Below, in pieces: positions 1 through 10,002 of a stretch of DNA of 64,000 bases. Source of the DNA: Bombella mellum (lineage in GTDB: Bacteria > Pseudomonadota > Alphaproteobacteria > Acetobacterales > Acetobacteraceae); assembly GCF_014048465.1 (NCBI RefSeq), contig NZ_PDLY01000002.1, positions 62,001 to 126,000 of the forward strand. Reading direction: 5' to 3'. Below the pieces are notes generated by a model. That model did no database searches. It was not told where the DNA came from and worked only from the letters and a program-made list of their open reading frames with translations. Position 1 is the first letter of the stretch; every line of letters begins with the position of its first letter. The position numbers and the translations under genes are program-made.

Positions 1-44
1 GTACACGGGCTTTCTCGCTAGAGGGCAAAAAAGAAAGGGGCCTC

Positions 45-863
45 ATGTCCAGACCAGAAAAGAACCCAATGACGCATCGGCATCATATCCTCATAACTGG
101 GGCTTCCAGTGGTATTGGGGCTGCACTGGCAGAATATTATGCACGTCCTGGCGTTCATCTGACATTATGGGGACGGAGTGAAGAGCGTCTGGAAAAAACG
201 GCGTCTGTCGTACGCACGAAAGGTGCAAGTGCAGACATACTCAGCATTGATCTGACAAAGGCTGATGACGCCCTGAAATCTCTCATTGAGGCTGATGATC
301 AGATTCCGGTTGATATCCTGATCCTTTCCGCAGGGATGGCTGACATACGGCCTCATAATGCCCTGGCTGAGTCAGCAGAGACGGCTCTCAGGATGTCCAT
401 GGTCAATTTTGCCACTCCGGTGGCCATGTCTACCGAAATGGCCAACCGTATGGCCGCCCGTCGGCGTGGGCGCATTGCCATGATGGGATCGGTCGCTTCT
501 TTCCACGATCTGCCACTGGCTACGGTCTACAGTGGATCCAAGGCAGGGCTTGGCCGTTTCAGCACTGCCCTTCAGGCAGCCATGACTCCTTACAATGTGC
601 GGGTCTGCCTGATTGCCCCTGGATTCATTGATACTCCAATGAGCCAGCGTCTGGATGGTGAGCAGGCATTCCTTGTTCCGGTAGACAAGGCAGCCCGCAA
701 GATCGCGCGGAGCATCAATCAGGGTAGGGGAGTTCTGGTTTTCCCGTGGGTATTCCAGCTGACCCGTCTTCTGGAAATGGTTCTGCCTCGTCCGATTGCT
801 CATAGGATTTTGCGGAAGTTGGATGTCATGCAGCATCCGGAGAATGAGACTGGCGGTAACTGA
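45..863 (+). CDS. short-chain dehydrogenase/reductase (SDR)
   Basis: Classical SDR of 272 residues. The dinucleotide-binding motif TGASSGIG is at residues 18-25 and the catalytic set is S149, Y162 and K166 (YSGSK). The start at 45 is preceded closely by AAAGGGG; a second in-frame ATG at 69 is possible. The C-terminal part (about residues 228-262) is hydrophobic with a basic end, which suggests membrane association and is unlike soluble FabG. SDRs of this shape act on lipid or sugar substrates (family knowledge), but the substrate cannot be read from sequence. A 3-ketosphinganine-reductase-like role is conceivable in an organism with serine palmitoyltransferase, but this gene is 32 kb from that locus, so this is speculation. 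Confidence 0.85.
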   Translation: MSRPEKNPMTHRHHILITGASSGIGAALAEYYARPGVHLTLWGRSEERLEKTASVVRTKGASADILSIDLTKADDALKSLIEADDQIPVDILILSAGMADIRPHNALAESAETALRMSMVNFATPVAMSTEMANRMAARRRGRIAMMGSVASFHDLPLATVYSGSKAGLGRFSTALQAAMTPYNVRVCLIAPGFIDTPMSQRLDGEQAFLVPVDKAARKIARSINQGRGVLVFPWVFQLTRLLEMVLPRPIAHRILRKLDVMQHPENETGGN

Positions 864-962
864 TAATTAATTATTGCCCTGTCGGCTGGACTCTTGCAGC
901 CGCAGGGAGGGCGTGGGAAAAGGAAGCAACGCATCTCTCTGTGTAGTGAAGGGATAAATTGC

Positions 963-1946
963 ATGAAAGAAATTGTTGCCGTTGACATTGGCGGAACTCA
1001 CGCCCGGTTTGCAATTGCTGAGATCAAGGATGGTCATGTCTTTTCCCTCGGGGAAGCCACGACACTGAAATGTGCTGAGCATGCGTCCTTGGCTCTGGCG
1101 TGGGAGGCTTTTGGCCGTTCTCTAGGACGCCCTGTCCCGCGTGAAGCTGGCATCGCCGTGGCCTGCCCGATCACGGGTGACATTCTGAAAATGACCAACA
1201 ATCCCTGGATCATCCAGCCGGCTCAGTTGGGTAGCCGACTGAAGCTGGATGATTTTGCTCTGGTCAATGACTTTGGGGCTATCGGTCATGCCGTGGCACA
1301 GGTTGGTCCTGAATACATGAATCATCTCTGTGGTCCGGATGTTGATCTGCCGGCCAAAGGGACAATCACCATTCTTGGCCCAGGCACAGGGCTGGGGGTT
1401 GCCACTCTCCTGCGTGGAGAAAATGGGTATCATGTAATTGAAACAGAGGGGGGGCATGTTGATTTCTCTCCTCTGGATGCGATTGAGGATCATATCCTGC
1501 GTGCTCTGCGTGACCGTTTTCGTCGTGTTTCCGTTGAGCGAATCGTTTCTGGTCCGGGGCTTACCAACCTGTATGAAGTGATTGCTGAGTTGCAGGATCG
1601 TCCCATCACCATCAAGGATAACCGGACATTGTGGACCACAGCAATGGAGGGAACAGACACTCTGGCTGCTGCTGCTCTTGAACGTTTCTTTCTGAGCCTG
1701 GGGGCTGTCGCAGGTGATCTGGCTCTGGCGCATGGTGCGCATGGTGTCGTGGTTGCCGGTGGTCTGGGTCAGCGTCTGGCTCATATTTTGCCTCATTCCG
1801 GTTTTTCCGAGCGTTTCATTGCCAAAGGACGCTTCGAGTCCATGATGAGTGATATGCCGGTGAAAATCATCACGCATCCTCAGCCGGGGCTGTATGGTGC
1901 TGCGGCCGCTTATGCGAGCAAGGATGCTCGTAAAGTCATCTCGTAA
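963..1946 (+). CDS. glk: glucokinase
   Basis: ATP-dependent phosphorylation of glucose to glucose 6-phosphate in the cytosol. The protein begins MKEIVAVDIGGTHARF, the phosphate-1 motif of the bacterial Glk family (not ROK type). A second glycine-rich motif GPGTGLGVA lies near residue 140, followed by the EGGHVDFSP substrate motif. The length of 327 residues matches the family. The start at 963 is chosen over upstream extension because GAAGGGA lies 8 bases before it and homology begins here. The gene follows the SDR gene by about 100 bases in the same direction. Confidence 0.93.
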   Translation: MKEIVAVDIGGTHARFAIAEIKDGHVFSLGEATTLKCAEHASLALAWEAFGRSLGRPVPREAGIAVACPITGDILKMTNNPWIIQPAQLGSRLKLDDFALVNDFGAIGHAVAQVGPEYMNHLCGPDVDLPAKGTITILGPGTGLGVATLLRGENGYHVIETEGGHVDFSPLDAIEDHILRALRDRFRRVSVERIVSGPGLTNLYEVIAELQDRPITIKDNRTLWTTAMEGTDTLAAAALERFFLSLGAVAGDLALAHGAHGVVVAGGLGQRLAHILPHSGFSERFIAKGRFESMMSDMPVKIITHPQPGLYGAAAAYASKDARKVIS

Positions 1947-1996
1947 TATGTTGCAGGTGATCATTCCTTTTCAGGGATGATCACCGTCCTTATCTT

Positions 1997-2650
1997 ATGG
2001 AAAACAAAAAACGAAAGAGATGCCTGCTGCCCGTCCTCATGATGGGTGTAGCGGTTTTGTCGGGATATTATGGCTGGACGGTTGGACGTCACAAGCCGCT
2101 TCTGCAGGAAGCATGGTTGCAGCCTCCTCCAGACATGGCTTCTCCCGAAGCGAAAGAGGATAGTCGGGTTTATTTTGAGACCAGAGGTATGGCTGATTCC
2201 GTTCGTTGGAAACGGGCGGCATATGAAGCTGGCATGAATGATGATCAGACTGTTCAGAATTTTATTGATCTGAGTCAGATACGGTTGACTCCCGAGGATG
2301 AAAAAGAATTGACTCGTCGTATCGGGAAGGCTCAAAAGTTGGCCCGTAATGCAATGGAGCGTGAAAAAAATATCTGGCAGAGAAGGCGGCCTTTCATAGA
2401 TCGTGGAGGTAAGACTTGTGTTTTCGATTACAAAAATTTTGTCACCAGTTGGTCCTACCCGTCGGGTCATACAGTCAGGGCTTATATCATTGCCTTGATC
2501 TTGGGAGATATGTATCCCTCACATAAGCAGCAGCTTTTGAACCAGGCTCGTGAATTTGGAGAAAGCCGCATTATTTGTGGAATGCATTGGGCTTCGGATG
2601 TCAGGGCAGGGAAGCAGTTTGCTTATATGTTGGCTAGCAGATTGAGGTGA
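1997..2650 (+). CDS. class A acid phosphatase (PAP2 superfamily)
   Basis: Non-specific acid phosphatase of the PhoN type, expected in the periplasm. The three-part PAP2 signature is complete: K124-x6-RP (131-132), PSGH at 155-158, and SR-x5-H-x3-D at 190-201, where H197 would be the phosphohistidine nucleophile. Residues about 8-28 are hydrophobic and serve as a signal peptide or N-terminal anchor. The length of 217 residues is slightly short for class A enzymes, which usually run about 230-250. It starts 50 bases after glk and may be co-transcribed. Substrate is not predictable; these enzymes usually release phosphate from many organic phosphomonoesters. Confidence 0.88.
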   Translation: MENKKRKRCLLPVLMMGVAVLSGYYGWTVGRHKPLLQEAWLQPPPDMASPEAKEDSRVYFETRGMADSVRWKRAAYEAGMNDDQTVQNFIDLSQIRLTPEDEKELTRRIGKAQKLARNAMEREKNIWQRRRPFIDRGGKTCVFDYKNFVTSWSYPSGHTVRAYIIALILGDMYPSHKQQLLNQAREFGESRIICGMHWASDVRAGKQFAYMLASRLR

Positions 2651-2772
2651 AAAGGAAGGATTTTGTGTTATACTGAGTTGGCATAAAGTTAATTTTTTAT
2701 TTAATTATCTTCCTCCTTCCTTAGAGGAAGAGGAAGGACTACCAAAACGATCTTTTTGGAGGAAAAGAGCAA

Positions 2773-2846
2773 TGGAGGTCTGGGCGGGAATCGAACCCAC
2801 ATACGCGGATTTGCAGTCCGATGCATAGCCATTCTGCCACCAGACC
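2773..2846 (-). tRNA. tRNA-Cys (anticodon GCA)
   Basis: A complete cloverleaf reads on the minus strand. The acceptor stem GGTCTGG pairs with CCAGACC, followed by discriminator T and an encoded CCA. The anticodon loop CTGCAAA gives GCA, decoding UGC/UGU. The T loop contains GGTTCGATTCC. U73 is the known identity base of cysteine tRNA. It lies alone in the 338-base space between the acid phosphatase and tolC-like genes, opposite in direction to both. That space otherwise holds only the candidate promoters noted here. Confidence 0.96.
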
Positions 2847-2861
2847 TCATGTGCTGTCCCT

Positions 2862-2889
2862 TTAATAAAGACTATTATTAAAAGGTCAA
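2862..2889 (-). promoter_or_regulatory. candidate sigma70 promoter for tRNA-Cys
   Basis: On the minus strand TTGACC is followed after 16 bases by TATTAA, ending 15 bases before the mature 5' end of the tRNA. Spacing and position fit a housekeeping promoter. Read by eye only. Confidence 0.5.
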
Positions 2890-2988
2890 GAGAGAAAACG
2901 TCGTAAAGCATTTTTCACTTATTTTCAGACAGATTCTACCCTATAATCCGCCTCAGCAACGAACAGTCAGCCCGGCAGATTACGATAC

Positions 2989-4482
2989 ATGAAACTCTCC
3001 TCCAATTTTTTTTCAAAAATCAAACTGTCAATTCAGTGTGGAATGAGTTTCTGCATCATAACTGCGATGGGAGGGCAAGAAGTTCATGCCCAAGAGATGA
3101 TCAGAACTCCAAGTGACAATCCAGAATTCATCCCACATACCCTCAAAGAAGCTCTTTCTCTTGCATATCTCACCAATCCACAGCTGAGAGAAGCACGAGC
3201 ACAACTTCGTGCCGTTGATGAACAGATGTCTGTTGCTCAGGCGGGCTGGCGTCCTACAATATCTGCGTCAGGTTCTTTAACCTACTACAAAGGAAGCAAT
3301 CGCTACTCGCAGCAGACCATAATCGACGGAAAGAATGTAAAACTACCTTACACCCAGCACTATAATAACGGTGGATACAATACATCAGTATCACTGACCC
3401 AACCAATATATCAGGGCGGTAAGACTGTTGCTGGCATACACATGGCCAGAAATCAGATATTCTCTCAACGTGCCCGCCTCATCGAAACAGAGCAGGAAGT
3501 TCTTTACAACACGATGAACGCTTACGTTCGTCTCGTCGCAAACATCCAACTTTTACAGGTTAGCATCAACAATGAACGCTCTCTTCGTCAACAACTGGAC
3601 GCTACAAACCGGCGTTTCCGTCTGGGAGAACTGAGCCGAACCGAAGTCGCACAGGCACAAGGGGCCCTGGCCTCAGCCACGGCTGAACTCCACCAAGCTG
3701 AAGGAGCGGTCCAGTCCGCCCAAGCCACTTATCTGCAAACGGTAGGTGTTCCAGCTCCACCTGATCTTGTACCTCCACAACCTCTGGCACTTCCAGTTCG
3801 AACCGAACAAGAAGCTGTCACAGAAGCAATTCGTAATAATCCCAACGTCATTGCAGCACTTTTCAACGAAGCACAGCAGAAAGATAATATTTCTGTCCAG
3901 ATGTCAGCTATCATGCCGAAACTCTCGGCAGGGCTAACATACCAGCGATCAAAAGATCAGGGGCAGGACCAGTCTCTTGAAGATAACAAATATGCCACCC
4001 TGAATCTTCAAATTCCCATCTATCAGGGTGGTGGTGAGTATGCAGCCATCAGACAGGCCAGACAGACTGCCATTGCAGCCCGAAATGAAGTTGATGTGCA
4101 GCGTAGGCTCGCCCTTCAACAGACCTCGTCAAGCTGGCAGTTATACGAAGCTGTCAAGGAAACCCTTCAGAGTCATAAAATGGCTGTCACGTCCAACATG
4201 GCCGCCTTGGCTGGAGTAGAAAGACAGGCACTTGTCGGCACGGCAACAACACTATCCGTTCTTCAGCAGCAGGCCACACTACTTCAGTCCCAGCGCGCTC
4301 TGATCCAGAGTGTAATTTCTCTCGTTACGTCATCATACGATATTGCACGAGCTATCGGACATCTGACAGCAGTCGACCTCAAACTGAATGTTCCGCTCTA
4401 TGATGAAAAAGCCTATTACTACGCCGTCCGCAACCGCCTGTGGGGGATAGGCGATTACAAGACAAATCTTCCAGGACGTTGA
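2989..4482 (+). CDS. TolC-family outer membrane efflux channel
   Basis: 497-residue outer membrane factor, the trimeric channel that connects inner-membrane efflux pumps or type I secretion systems to the outside. A signal peptide is visible (hydrophobic stretch about residues 14-28, likely cleavage after VHAQ near 34). The rest carries two long alternating helical and strand repeats typical of OEP domains, each with an IYQGG strand (about residues 140 and 345). No membrane-fusion or RND partner is adjacent, so this is a stand-alone TolC homologue that could serve several systems. A good -10 box, TATAAT at 2942-2947, lies upstream, with only a weak -35. Confidence 0.9.
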   Translation: MKLSSNFFSKIKLSIQCGMSFCIITAMGGQEVHAQEMIRTPSDNPEFIPHTLKEALSLAYLTNPQLREARAQLRAVDEQMSVAQAGWRPTISASGSLTYYKGSNRYSQQTIIDGKNVKLPYTQHYNNGGYNTSVSLTQPIYQGGKTVAGIHMARNQIFSQRARLIETEQEVLYNTMNAYVRLVANIQLLQVSINNERSLRQQLDATNRRFRLGELSRTEVAQAQGALASATAELHQAEGAVQSAQATYLQTVGVPAPPDLVPPQPLALPVRTEQEAVTEAIRNNPNVIAALFNEAQQKDNISVQMSAIMPKLSAGLTYQRSKDQGQDQSLEDNKYATLNLQIPIYQGGGEYAAIRQARQTAIAARNEVDVQRRLALQQTSSSWQLYEAVKETLQSHKMAVTSNMAALAGVERQALVGTATTLSVLQQQATLLQSQRALIQSVISLVTSSYDIARAIGHLTAVDLKLNVPLYDEKAYYYAVRNRLWGIGDYKTNLPGR

Positions 4483-4578
4483 AATACGAACTGTTTTTCA
4501 ACCATGCCTATCGGCAAGTGTCATGCCTGATGATATGAAATTTGCCACCTGAAACGAACATGAAAAATCGGGAATCTC

Positions 4579-7284
4579 ATGACCATTCAGCTCACAGATA
4601 CATCCCTGACACCATCCACTTTGGAAAAAACGTTCATCCCTGCCGATTACGAGGATACCCTGTACAGACAGTGGGAGAACTCAGACCTCTTTGCGGCTGA
4701 TCCTCAAAAAAAAGGCACACCATATTCCATCATGTTCCCGCCACCCAATGTGACAGGAACACTTCATCTCGGACACGCCCTGACCTTCACATTGCAGGAT
4801 ATTCTGATTCGGTGGCAGAGGGAGAAGGGGGCCAATGTTCTGTGGCAGCCCGGAACGGACCATGCCGGCATTGCCACACAGATGGTTGTGGAACGTGCCC
4901 TTGATCAGGAAGGCATTGATCGCAAAACACTTGGCCGTCCCGGATTCATTGATCGTGTCTGGGAATGGAAAAACGAATATGGCGGAACCATCATCAGGCA
5001 GCTACGTCGTCTAGGTGCTTCCGCAGACTGGACACGTGAACGTTTCACCATGGATGAAGGACTGTCCCGGGCTGTCCGAAAAGTATTCGTTCAGCTTCAC
5101 AGGGAAGGACTGATCTATCGGGACCGTCGTCTGGTCAACTGGGACCCGGTATTCCGTTCAGCCATTTCTGACCTCGAAGTGGAAAACAAGGAAACCAAGG
5201 GTTCAATGTGGCATATCCGGTATCCGTTAGAAAACGGCGGAACCATAACGATTGCCACGACACGGCCGGAAACGATGCTGGGCGATGTTGCCGTTGCCGT
5301 CAATCCGGACGATAACCGCTATACAACTCTAATCGGGCAGAACATCATCCTGCCTATGACAGGCCGTCTTATCCCTGTCATAGCCGATGAACATTCAGAC
5401 CCGGAGAAAGGAACCGGAGCCGTCAAAATTACGCCCGCTCATGATTTCAATGACTTCGAAGTCGGCAAGCGGCATGATCTTCCATCTCCAACCATTCTTG
5501 ATGAAGGTGCCTGCATCTGGCTGGATGAAATCCAGGCAGAGCTATGCGAGCATGACGGTGTGAGTGACCTTGCTTTTGTGCGGTCCCTTGCAGGGCTTCA
5601 CCGGGATGAAGCACGTAAGAAAATCGTCACACAGCTGGAAACGATGGGATGGCTGGAAAAAATCGAACCGCATACTCTTCAGATTCCAACAGCTGAACGT
5701 GGTGGGGCCATCGTAGAGCCTCGCCTGACTCTACAATGGTACTGTGATGCTCCCAGACTGGCCCAGCCAGCTGTTGATGCCGTCAAAAACGGTAAAATGG
5801 TTTTTGAACCTCGACAGTGGGAGAATACCTTTTTTGCGTGGATGCGGGATCTGCAACCCTGGTGCATCAGTCGACAGCTCTGGTGGGGACATCAAATTCC
5901 GGCCTGGTATGGTAGTGACGGGAAGACCTATGTTGCCGAAACGGAGGAAGAAGCCCAGAAACAGGCGGGAGACTCAGTTACCCTGACCAGAGATGAGGAT
6001 GTTCTAGATACCTGGTTCAGTTCTGCCCTTTGGCCATTCACCACTCTTGGCTGGCCTGACAAGACTGAAACTCTGGAATTTTATTACCCGACAAGTACAC
6101 TCGTAACCGGATTCGACATCATTTTCTTCTGGGTATCCCGGATGATGATGATGGGCCTCCACTTTATGGGGGATGTGCCTTTCCGCAAGATACTGATCCA
6201 TGGACTTGTCCGTGACGAGAAAGGGCAGAAGATGTCCAAATCTCGTGGTAATGGCATTGATCCTCTCGATCTGATTACAGAATACGGAGCAGACGCCACA
6301 CGTCTCGCCATCGCTGCTGGAGCCGGGCTGGGCCGTGACATCAAGCTGGGACGGGGACGTGTCGAAGAACACCGGGCCTTCATCACCAAACTGTGGAACG
6401 CCTCACGCTTCCTCCAGATGAATGGCGTGGAACCAGAACCGAGCTTTACTCCATCTGCCGTTCAGTCCACTCTGGGTCGCTGGATACTGGAAGAAGCTCG
6501 CAAGGCTATCAATCAGGCTGATGCAGCACTGGAAGCATCCCGTTTCGACGAATATACACGCTGCTGTTATGGTTTTGTCTGGAACATTTTCTGTGACTGG
6601 TTCGTGGAATTCTCCAAACCGGTATTCCGGTCTGACGGAGCCGAAGCCGATGAGCTGAGAGCAACAGCCGCTTACGTTCTGGGCATCATTCTGCATATGA
6701 TGCATCCGGTCATTCCCTTTGTGACGGGCGCGCTGTGGCAGAAACTGGGCTATGAAGGAGCGTTTGGCATCGACAGCTGGCCAGAGCTTCCCAAAATTGC
6801 CGGAGCTGAAGACGCTGCTGATGAAGTGAACTGGGTCATTCGTTTGATCAGTGATGTTCGGACCATCCGTGCGGAAATGAATGTCCCTCCCTCCCAGAAA
6901 GCTCCCCTGCTTCTGAGGGATGCTTCTGAGAAGACAATCGTTCGTTCCCGCCAGTGGCAGGCTGCCATTGATCAGATGGCACGTGCTTCCGAGATTGCAC
7001 CGCTGACAGGTGAACCTCCCAAAATGGCCGCCCAGCTTATTTTGGATGAAGCGACAATTTTCCTGCCTCTCGAAGGAATCATTGATCTGGAAGCAGAAAA
7101 GGCCCGCCTGATCAAAGAAATATCACGGCTGGAAAATGAGATCGGCAAAATTGAGAAAAAACTGTCCAACGAAAATTTCGTAGTCCGGGCGAAACCTGAC
7201 ATCGTACAGGAAAATCGTGACCGTCTTCAGAGTTTCCAGCAGGAGCTGAACAAGCAAAAAACAGCTCTAGGACGCATCAGCTGA
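4579..7284 (+). CDS. valS: valine--tRNA ligase
   Basis: Class I aminoacyl-tRNA synthetase charging tRNA-Val. The HIGH-type motif is HLGH at residues 63-66 after PPPNVTGT, and the KMSKS loop is exact at residues 551-555. The editing (CP1) domain lies between them, including TTRPETMLGD. The C-terminus (about 835-895) is a charged coiled coil, the ValRS tRNA-binding arm. The length of 901 residues fits alphaproteobacterial ValRS. It is a single gene between the TolC homologue and a bidirectional terminator. Confidence 0.97.
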   Translation: MTIQLTDTSLTPSTLEKTFIPADYEDTLYRQWENSDLFAADPQKKGTPYSIMFPPPNVTGTLHLGHALTFTLQDILIRWQREKGANVLWQPGTDHAGIATQMVVERALDQEGIDRKTLGRPGFIDRVWEWKNEYGGTIIRQLRRLGASADWTRERFTMDEGLSRAVRKVFVQLHREGLIYRDRRLVNWDPVFRSAISDLEVENKETKGSMWHIRYPLENGGTITIATTRPETMLGDVAVAVNPDDNRYTTLIGQNIILPMTGRLIPVIADEHSDPEKGTGAVKITPAHDFNDFEVGKRHDLPSPTILDEGACIWLDEIQAELCEHDGVSDLAFVRSLAGLHRDEARKKIVTQLETMGWLEKIEPHTLQIPTAERGGAIVEPRLTLQWYCDAPRLAQPAVDAVKNGKMVFEPRQWENTFFAWMRDLQPWCISRQLWWGHQIPAWYGSDGKTYVAETEEEAQKQAGDSVTLTRDEDVLDTWFSSALWPFTTLGWPDKTETLEFYYPTSTLVTGFDIIFFWVSRMMMMGLHFMGDVPFRKILIHGLVRDEKGQKMSKSRGNGIDPLDLITEYGADATRLAIAAGAGLGRDIKLGRGRVEEHRAFITKLWNASRFLQMNGVEPEPSFTPSAVQSTLGRWILEEARKAINQADAALEASRFDEYTRCCYGFVWNIFCDWFVEFSKPVFRSDGAEADELRATAAYVLGIILHMMHPVIPFVTGALWQKLGYEGAFGIDSWPELPKIAGAEDAADEVNWVIRLISDVRTIRAEMNVPPSQKAPLLLRDASEKTIVRSRQWQAAIDQMARASEIAPLTGEPPKMAAQLILDEATIFLPLEGIIDLEAEKARLIKEISRLENEIGKIEKKLSNENFVVRAKPDIVQENRDRLQSFQQELNKQKTALGRIS

Positions 7285-7311
7285 TCGATGCACTTTCGGC
7301 CCACAGAAAAG

Positions 7312-7338
7312 CCTGCCCTATAGAGGGCAGGTTTTTTT
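7312..7338. terminator. bidirectional intrinsic terminator between valS and ilvD
   Basis: Perfect 8-bp stem CCTGCCCT / AGGGCAGG with a 4-base loop, followed by seven T on the plus strand; the minus-strand side has CTTTTC. The genes on both sides converge here. Confidence 0.85.
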
Positions 7339-7390
7339 ATTGCCTGGCAGGCAAAGGAGGGGGAGGAATGATTCTCTCCCCACAAAAAAT

Positions 7391-9244
7391 TTAGCGTTTC
7401 TTTACAACGATCTGTGACAGATCACGCACTGCTCCATGGGCGGCGCTGGTCGTCATGGCGGCGTAAGCCTTCAGGGCAGTGGAAACAATACGTTCACGCC
7501 GTGGTTGCCAACCTGCGGTTCCTTTTTCATGCATGGCCGTACGACGGGCTTCCAGTTCCTGTTCACTTACATCCAGATGCAGCAACCGCGCTGGAATATC
7601 AATGATGATGGAGTCTCCTTCTTCCACAAGACCAATCAAACCACCTTCGGCGGCCTCTGGTGAAATATGGCCTACTGAAAGGCCTGAACTGCCTCCAGAA
7701 AAACGACCATCAGTAATCAAAGCGCAGACTTCACCCAGTCCCATGGATTTCAGATAGCTGGTTGGATAGAGCATCTCCTGCATCCCAGGTCCCCCTTTGG
7801 GCCCTTCATAGCGGATGACGACAACATCACCGGGGATAATTTTTTTTCCCAGAATGGCATTCACGGCAGCGTCCTGGCTATCAAAGACACGGGCACGGCC
7901 GCTGAACTTCAGGATATGCTCCGCAACACCTGCAGTTTTGACAATCGCTCCGTCCAGAGCAAGATTTCCATACAGAACAGCCAACCCACCATCCTGTGAG
8001 AAGGCATGAGCCTTGTCCCGCAGTACACCACTCTGACGATTCTTATCCAGTTCCTTGTAGGTGCTGTTCTGTGAAAACGCCTCAACCGTCCGCACTCCAC
8101 CCGGTGCAGCCCGGAACAATGCTTCCGCTTCTCCATCGCCCTGCACGACATCCCATTTCTTCAGAGCATCAGCCAGAGTGGGAGAATGCACCATAGGGAT
8201 GTTCGTTTCCAGCAGATCTGCACGATCAAGCTCACCCAGAATGGCCGGAATTCCGCCAGCCCGATGCACATCCTCCATATGTACGTCTGCAACGGAGGGA
8301 GACACCTTGCAGAGATGCGGTACTTTTCGGGAAAGAGCGTCAATATCATCCATCGTGAAGTCAACACCAGCCTCACGGGCAGCTGCCAGCAGATGAAGCA
8401 CCGTATTTGTTGAGCCCCCCATGGCAATATCCAGTGTCATGGCGTTCATGAAGGCTGCCTTCGTGGCAATGCCTCGGGGCAGAGCCGTACCATCTTCATG
8501 TTCATACCACCGTCTGGCCAGCTCAACGCTCAGGCGACCTGCTTCCAGAAAGAGTCCTTTCCGCTGGCTATGCGTTGCCAGCAGGGAGCCGTTGCCAGGC
8601 AGGGACAGACCAAGTGCCTCCGTCAGACAGTTCATGGAATTTGCCGTGAACATTCCAGAGCATGACCCGCAGGTAGGGCAGGCCGAGCGTTCCACCTGCT
8701 CAGATACATCATCACTGACACGATCATCCGCTGCGGCAACCATGGATGTTACAAGGTCCACAGCCCGCTCAATGCCACCCATGTCAGCCTTGCCTGCCTC
8801 CATGGGGCCACCAGACACAAAAACGGTCGGAATATTCAGCCGCAGGGAGGCCATAAGCATGCCCGGCGTTATCTTGTCACAATTGCTGATACAGACAAGC
8901 GCATCGGCACAATGGGCATTGACCATGTATTCAACAGAATCAGCAATAAGCTCCCGAGAGGGGAGGGAATACAGCATCCCTCCATGCCCCATGGCGATGC
9001 CGTCATCCACGGCGATCGTGTTGAATTCTCGTGCCACCCCGCCAGCTTCTTCCACTGCGGAGGCGACCAGTGCACCCATATTCCTGAGATGCACATGGCC
9101 GGGTACGAACTGGGTGAAGGAATTGGCTATGGCAATGATGGGCTTGTTGAAATCATCATCCTTCATGCCCGTTGCCCGCCAGAGTGCACGGGCACCTGCC
9201 ATGTTACGGCCATGGGTGCTTGTATGGGAGCGGTAGGCGGGCAT
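7391..9244 (-). CDS. ilvD: dihydroxy-acid dehydratase
   Basis: Third step of valine/isoleucine synthesis: dehydrates 2,3-dihydroxy-3-methyl acids to 2-oxo acids; iron-sulfur enzyme of the cytosol. The family cysteines are visible in [12 protein letters not shown] and in [17 protein letters not shown]. The C-terminal half has [11 protein letters not shown] and TDGRFSGG. From the start at 9244, preceded by AAGAGG at good spacing, the protein has 617 residues, equal to the usual length. An upstream in-frame start at 9274 adds only non-conserved residues. No other ilv gene is in the window. Confidence 0.96.
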   Translation of the reverse strand: MPAYRSHTSTHGRNMAGARALWRATGMKDDDFNKPIIAIANSFTQFVPGHVHLRNMGALVASAVEEAGGVAREFNTIAVDDGIAMGHGGMLYSLPSRELIADSVEYMVNAHCADALVCISNCDKITPGMLMASLRLNIPTVFVSGGPMEAGKADMGGIERAVDLVTSMVAAADDRVSDDVSEQVERSACPTCGSCSGMFTANSMNCLTEALGLSLPGNGSLLATHSQRKGLFLEAGRLSVELARRWYEHEDGTALPRGIATKAAFMNAMTLDIAMGGSTNTVLHLLAAAREAGVDFTMDDIDALSRKVPHLCKVSPSVADVHMEDVHRAGGIPAILGELDRADLLETNIPMVHSPTLADALKKWDVVQGDGEAEALFRAAPGGVRTVEAFSQNSTYKELDKNRQSGVLRDKAHAFSQDGGLAVLYGNLALDGAIVKTAGVAEHILKFSGRARVFDSQDAAVNAILGKKIIPGDVVVIRYEGPKGGPGMQEMLYPTSYLKSMGLGEVCALITDGRFSGGSSGLSVGHISPEAAEGGLIGLVEEGDSIIIDIPARLLHLDVSEQELEARRTAMHEKGTAGWQPRRERIVSTALKAYAAMTTSAAHGAVRDLSQIVVKKR

Positions 9245-9411
9245 CGGCAAAACCTCTTGCAAAAAACGTACCATGGCGTCTTATCGTAAGAAACGGAACT
9301 ATAAAACATAAAAATTGAAATATATGAAAAGCATGACGATTTTCCCCTAGGTTTCCAGTCCTTAGGGAACCATATGCAGCGTACCCATTGTTTTATATGA
9401 ACAGGACAGTC

Positions 9412-9951
9412 ATGACACAGACATCATCCATCATCCTTGGAGGCGGCTGCTTCTGGTGTGTTGAGGCCATCTTTACAGGCCTCAAGGGAATTATTTCAGC
9501 CAAGCCAGGATATGCTGGTGGTCATATGGAACATCCCAGTTACAAGGATGTCTGCACAGACAAGACAGGTCATGCAGAGGTCGTAAACATCGTTTTCGAT
9601 CCGGATGAAATTGGCTTGGACGATATCCTACGGGTATTTTTTACAACCCACGATCCAACCCAGCTCAACAGGCAAGGCGATGATGTGGGCACCCAGTACC
9701 GGTCCGTCATTTTTGGAGATGAAGCCCAGCGGGCTGTTGCCCATAAAATCCGTGATGAAATTGCGGGGCAGAGCATATGGGAAGCCCCCATCGTAACGGC
9801 AATTGAGGGACCTGCGCATTTCTGGGAGGCCGAGGCAAGCCACCACGATTATTTTGCCCGGAATCCAGATACAGCCTACTGCGCCGCCGTTGTGGCACCA
9901 AAGGTGGCCAAGGCACGTAAACTCTATCGCGATCGACTGAAGTTAGCCTGA
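9412..9951 (+). CDS. msrA: peptide-methionine (S)-S-oxide reductase
   Basis: Repairs oxidised methionine (S-sulfoxide) in proteins and free methionine. The catalytic motif GCFWC is at residues 12-16 with nucleophile C13; a further cysteine near the C-terminus (in DTAYCAA) is a likely resolving cysteine. GTQYRSVIF and HEDYF-like (HHDYF) family segments are present. The start at 9412 is chosen because AGGA lies 5 bases before it; in-frame TTG (9388) and ATG (9397) starts are less likely. 179 residues. Divergent from ilvD. Confidence 0.94.
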   Translation: MTQTSSIILGGGCFWCVEAIFTGLKGIISAKPGYAGGHMEHPSYKDVCTDKTGHAEVVNIVFDPDEIGLDDILRVFFTTHDPTQLNRQGDDVGTQYRSVIFGDEAQRAVAHKIRDEIAGQSIWEAPIVTAIEGPAHFWEAEASHHDYFARNPDTAYCAAVVAPKVAKARKLYRDRLKLA

Positions 9952-9954
9952 CAG

Positions 9955-10002
9955 AAAAATGAGCAGGAAGTCTCGTTTTCAAGATCAGAATTCCTGCTCA
10001 TT
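9955..10002 (-). terminator. intrinsic terminator overlapping the ABC ATPase stop codon
   Basis: A perfect 12-bp inverted repeat, AATGAGCAGGAA / TTCCTGCTCATT (9958-9969 and 9991-10002), encloses a 21-base loop and is followed on the minus strand by a T-run. It ends the long leftward operon that starts at ubiE, and its distal arm contains the last codons of the ATPase gene. Confidence 0.7.

Noticed and set aside
8421-9236. 271-residue rightward open frame opposite ilvD
   Set aside because: Ser/Arg/Pro-rich antisense translation of a certain gene.
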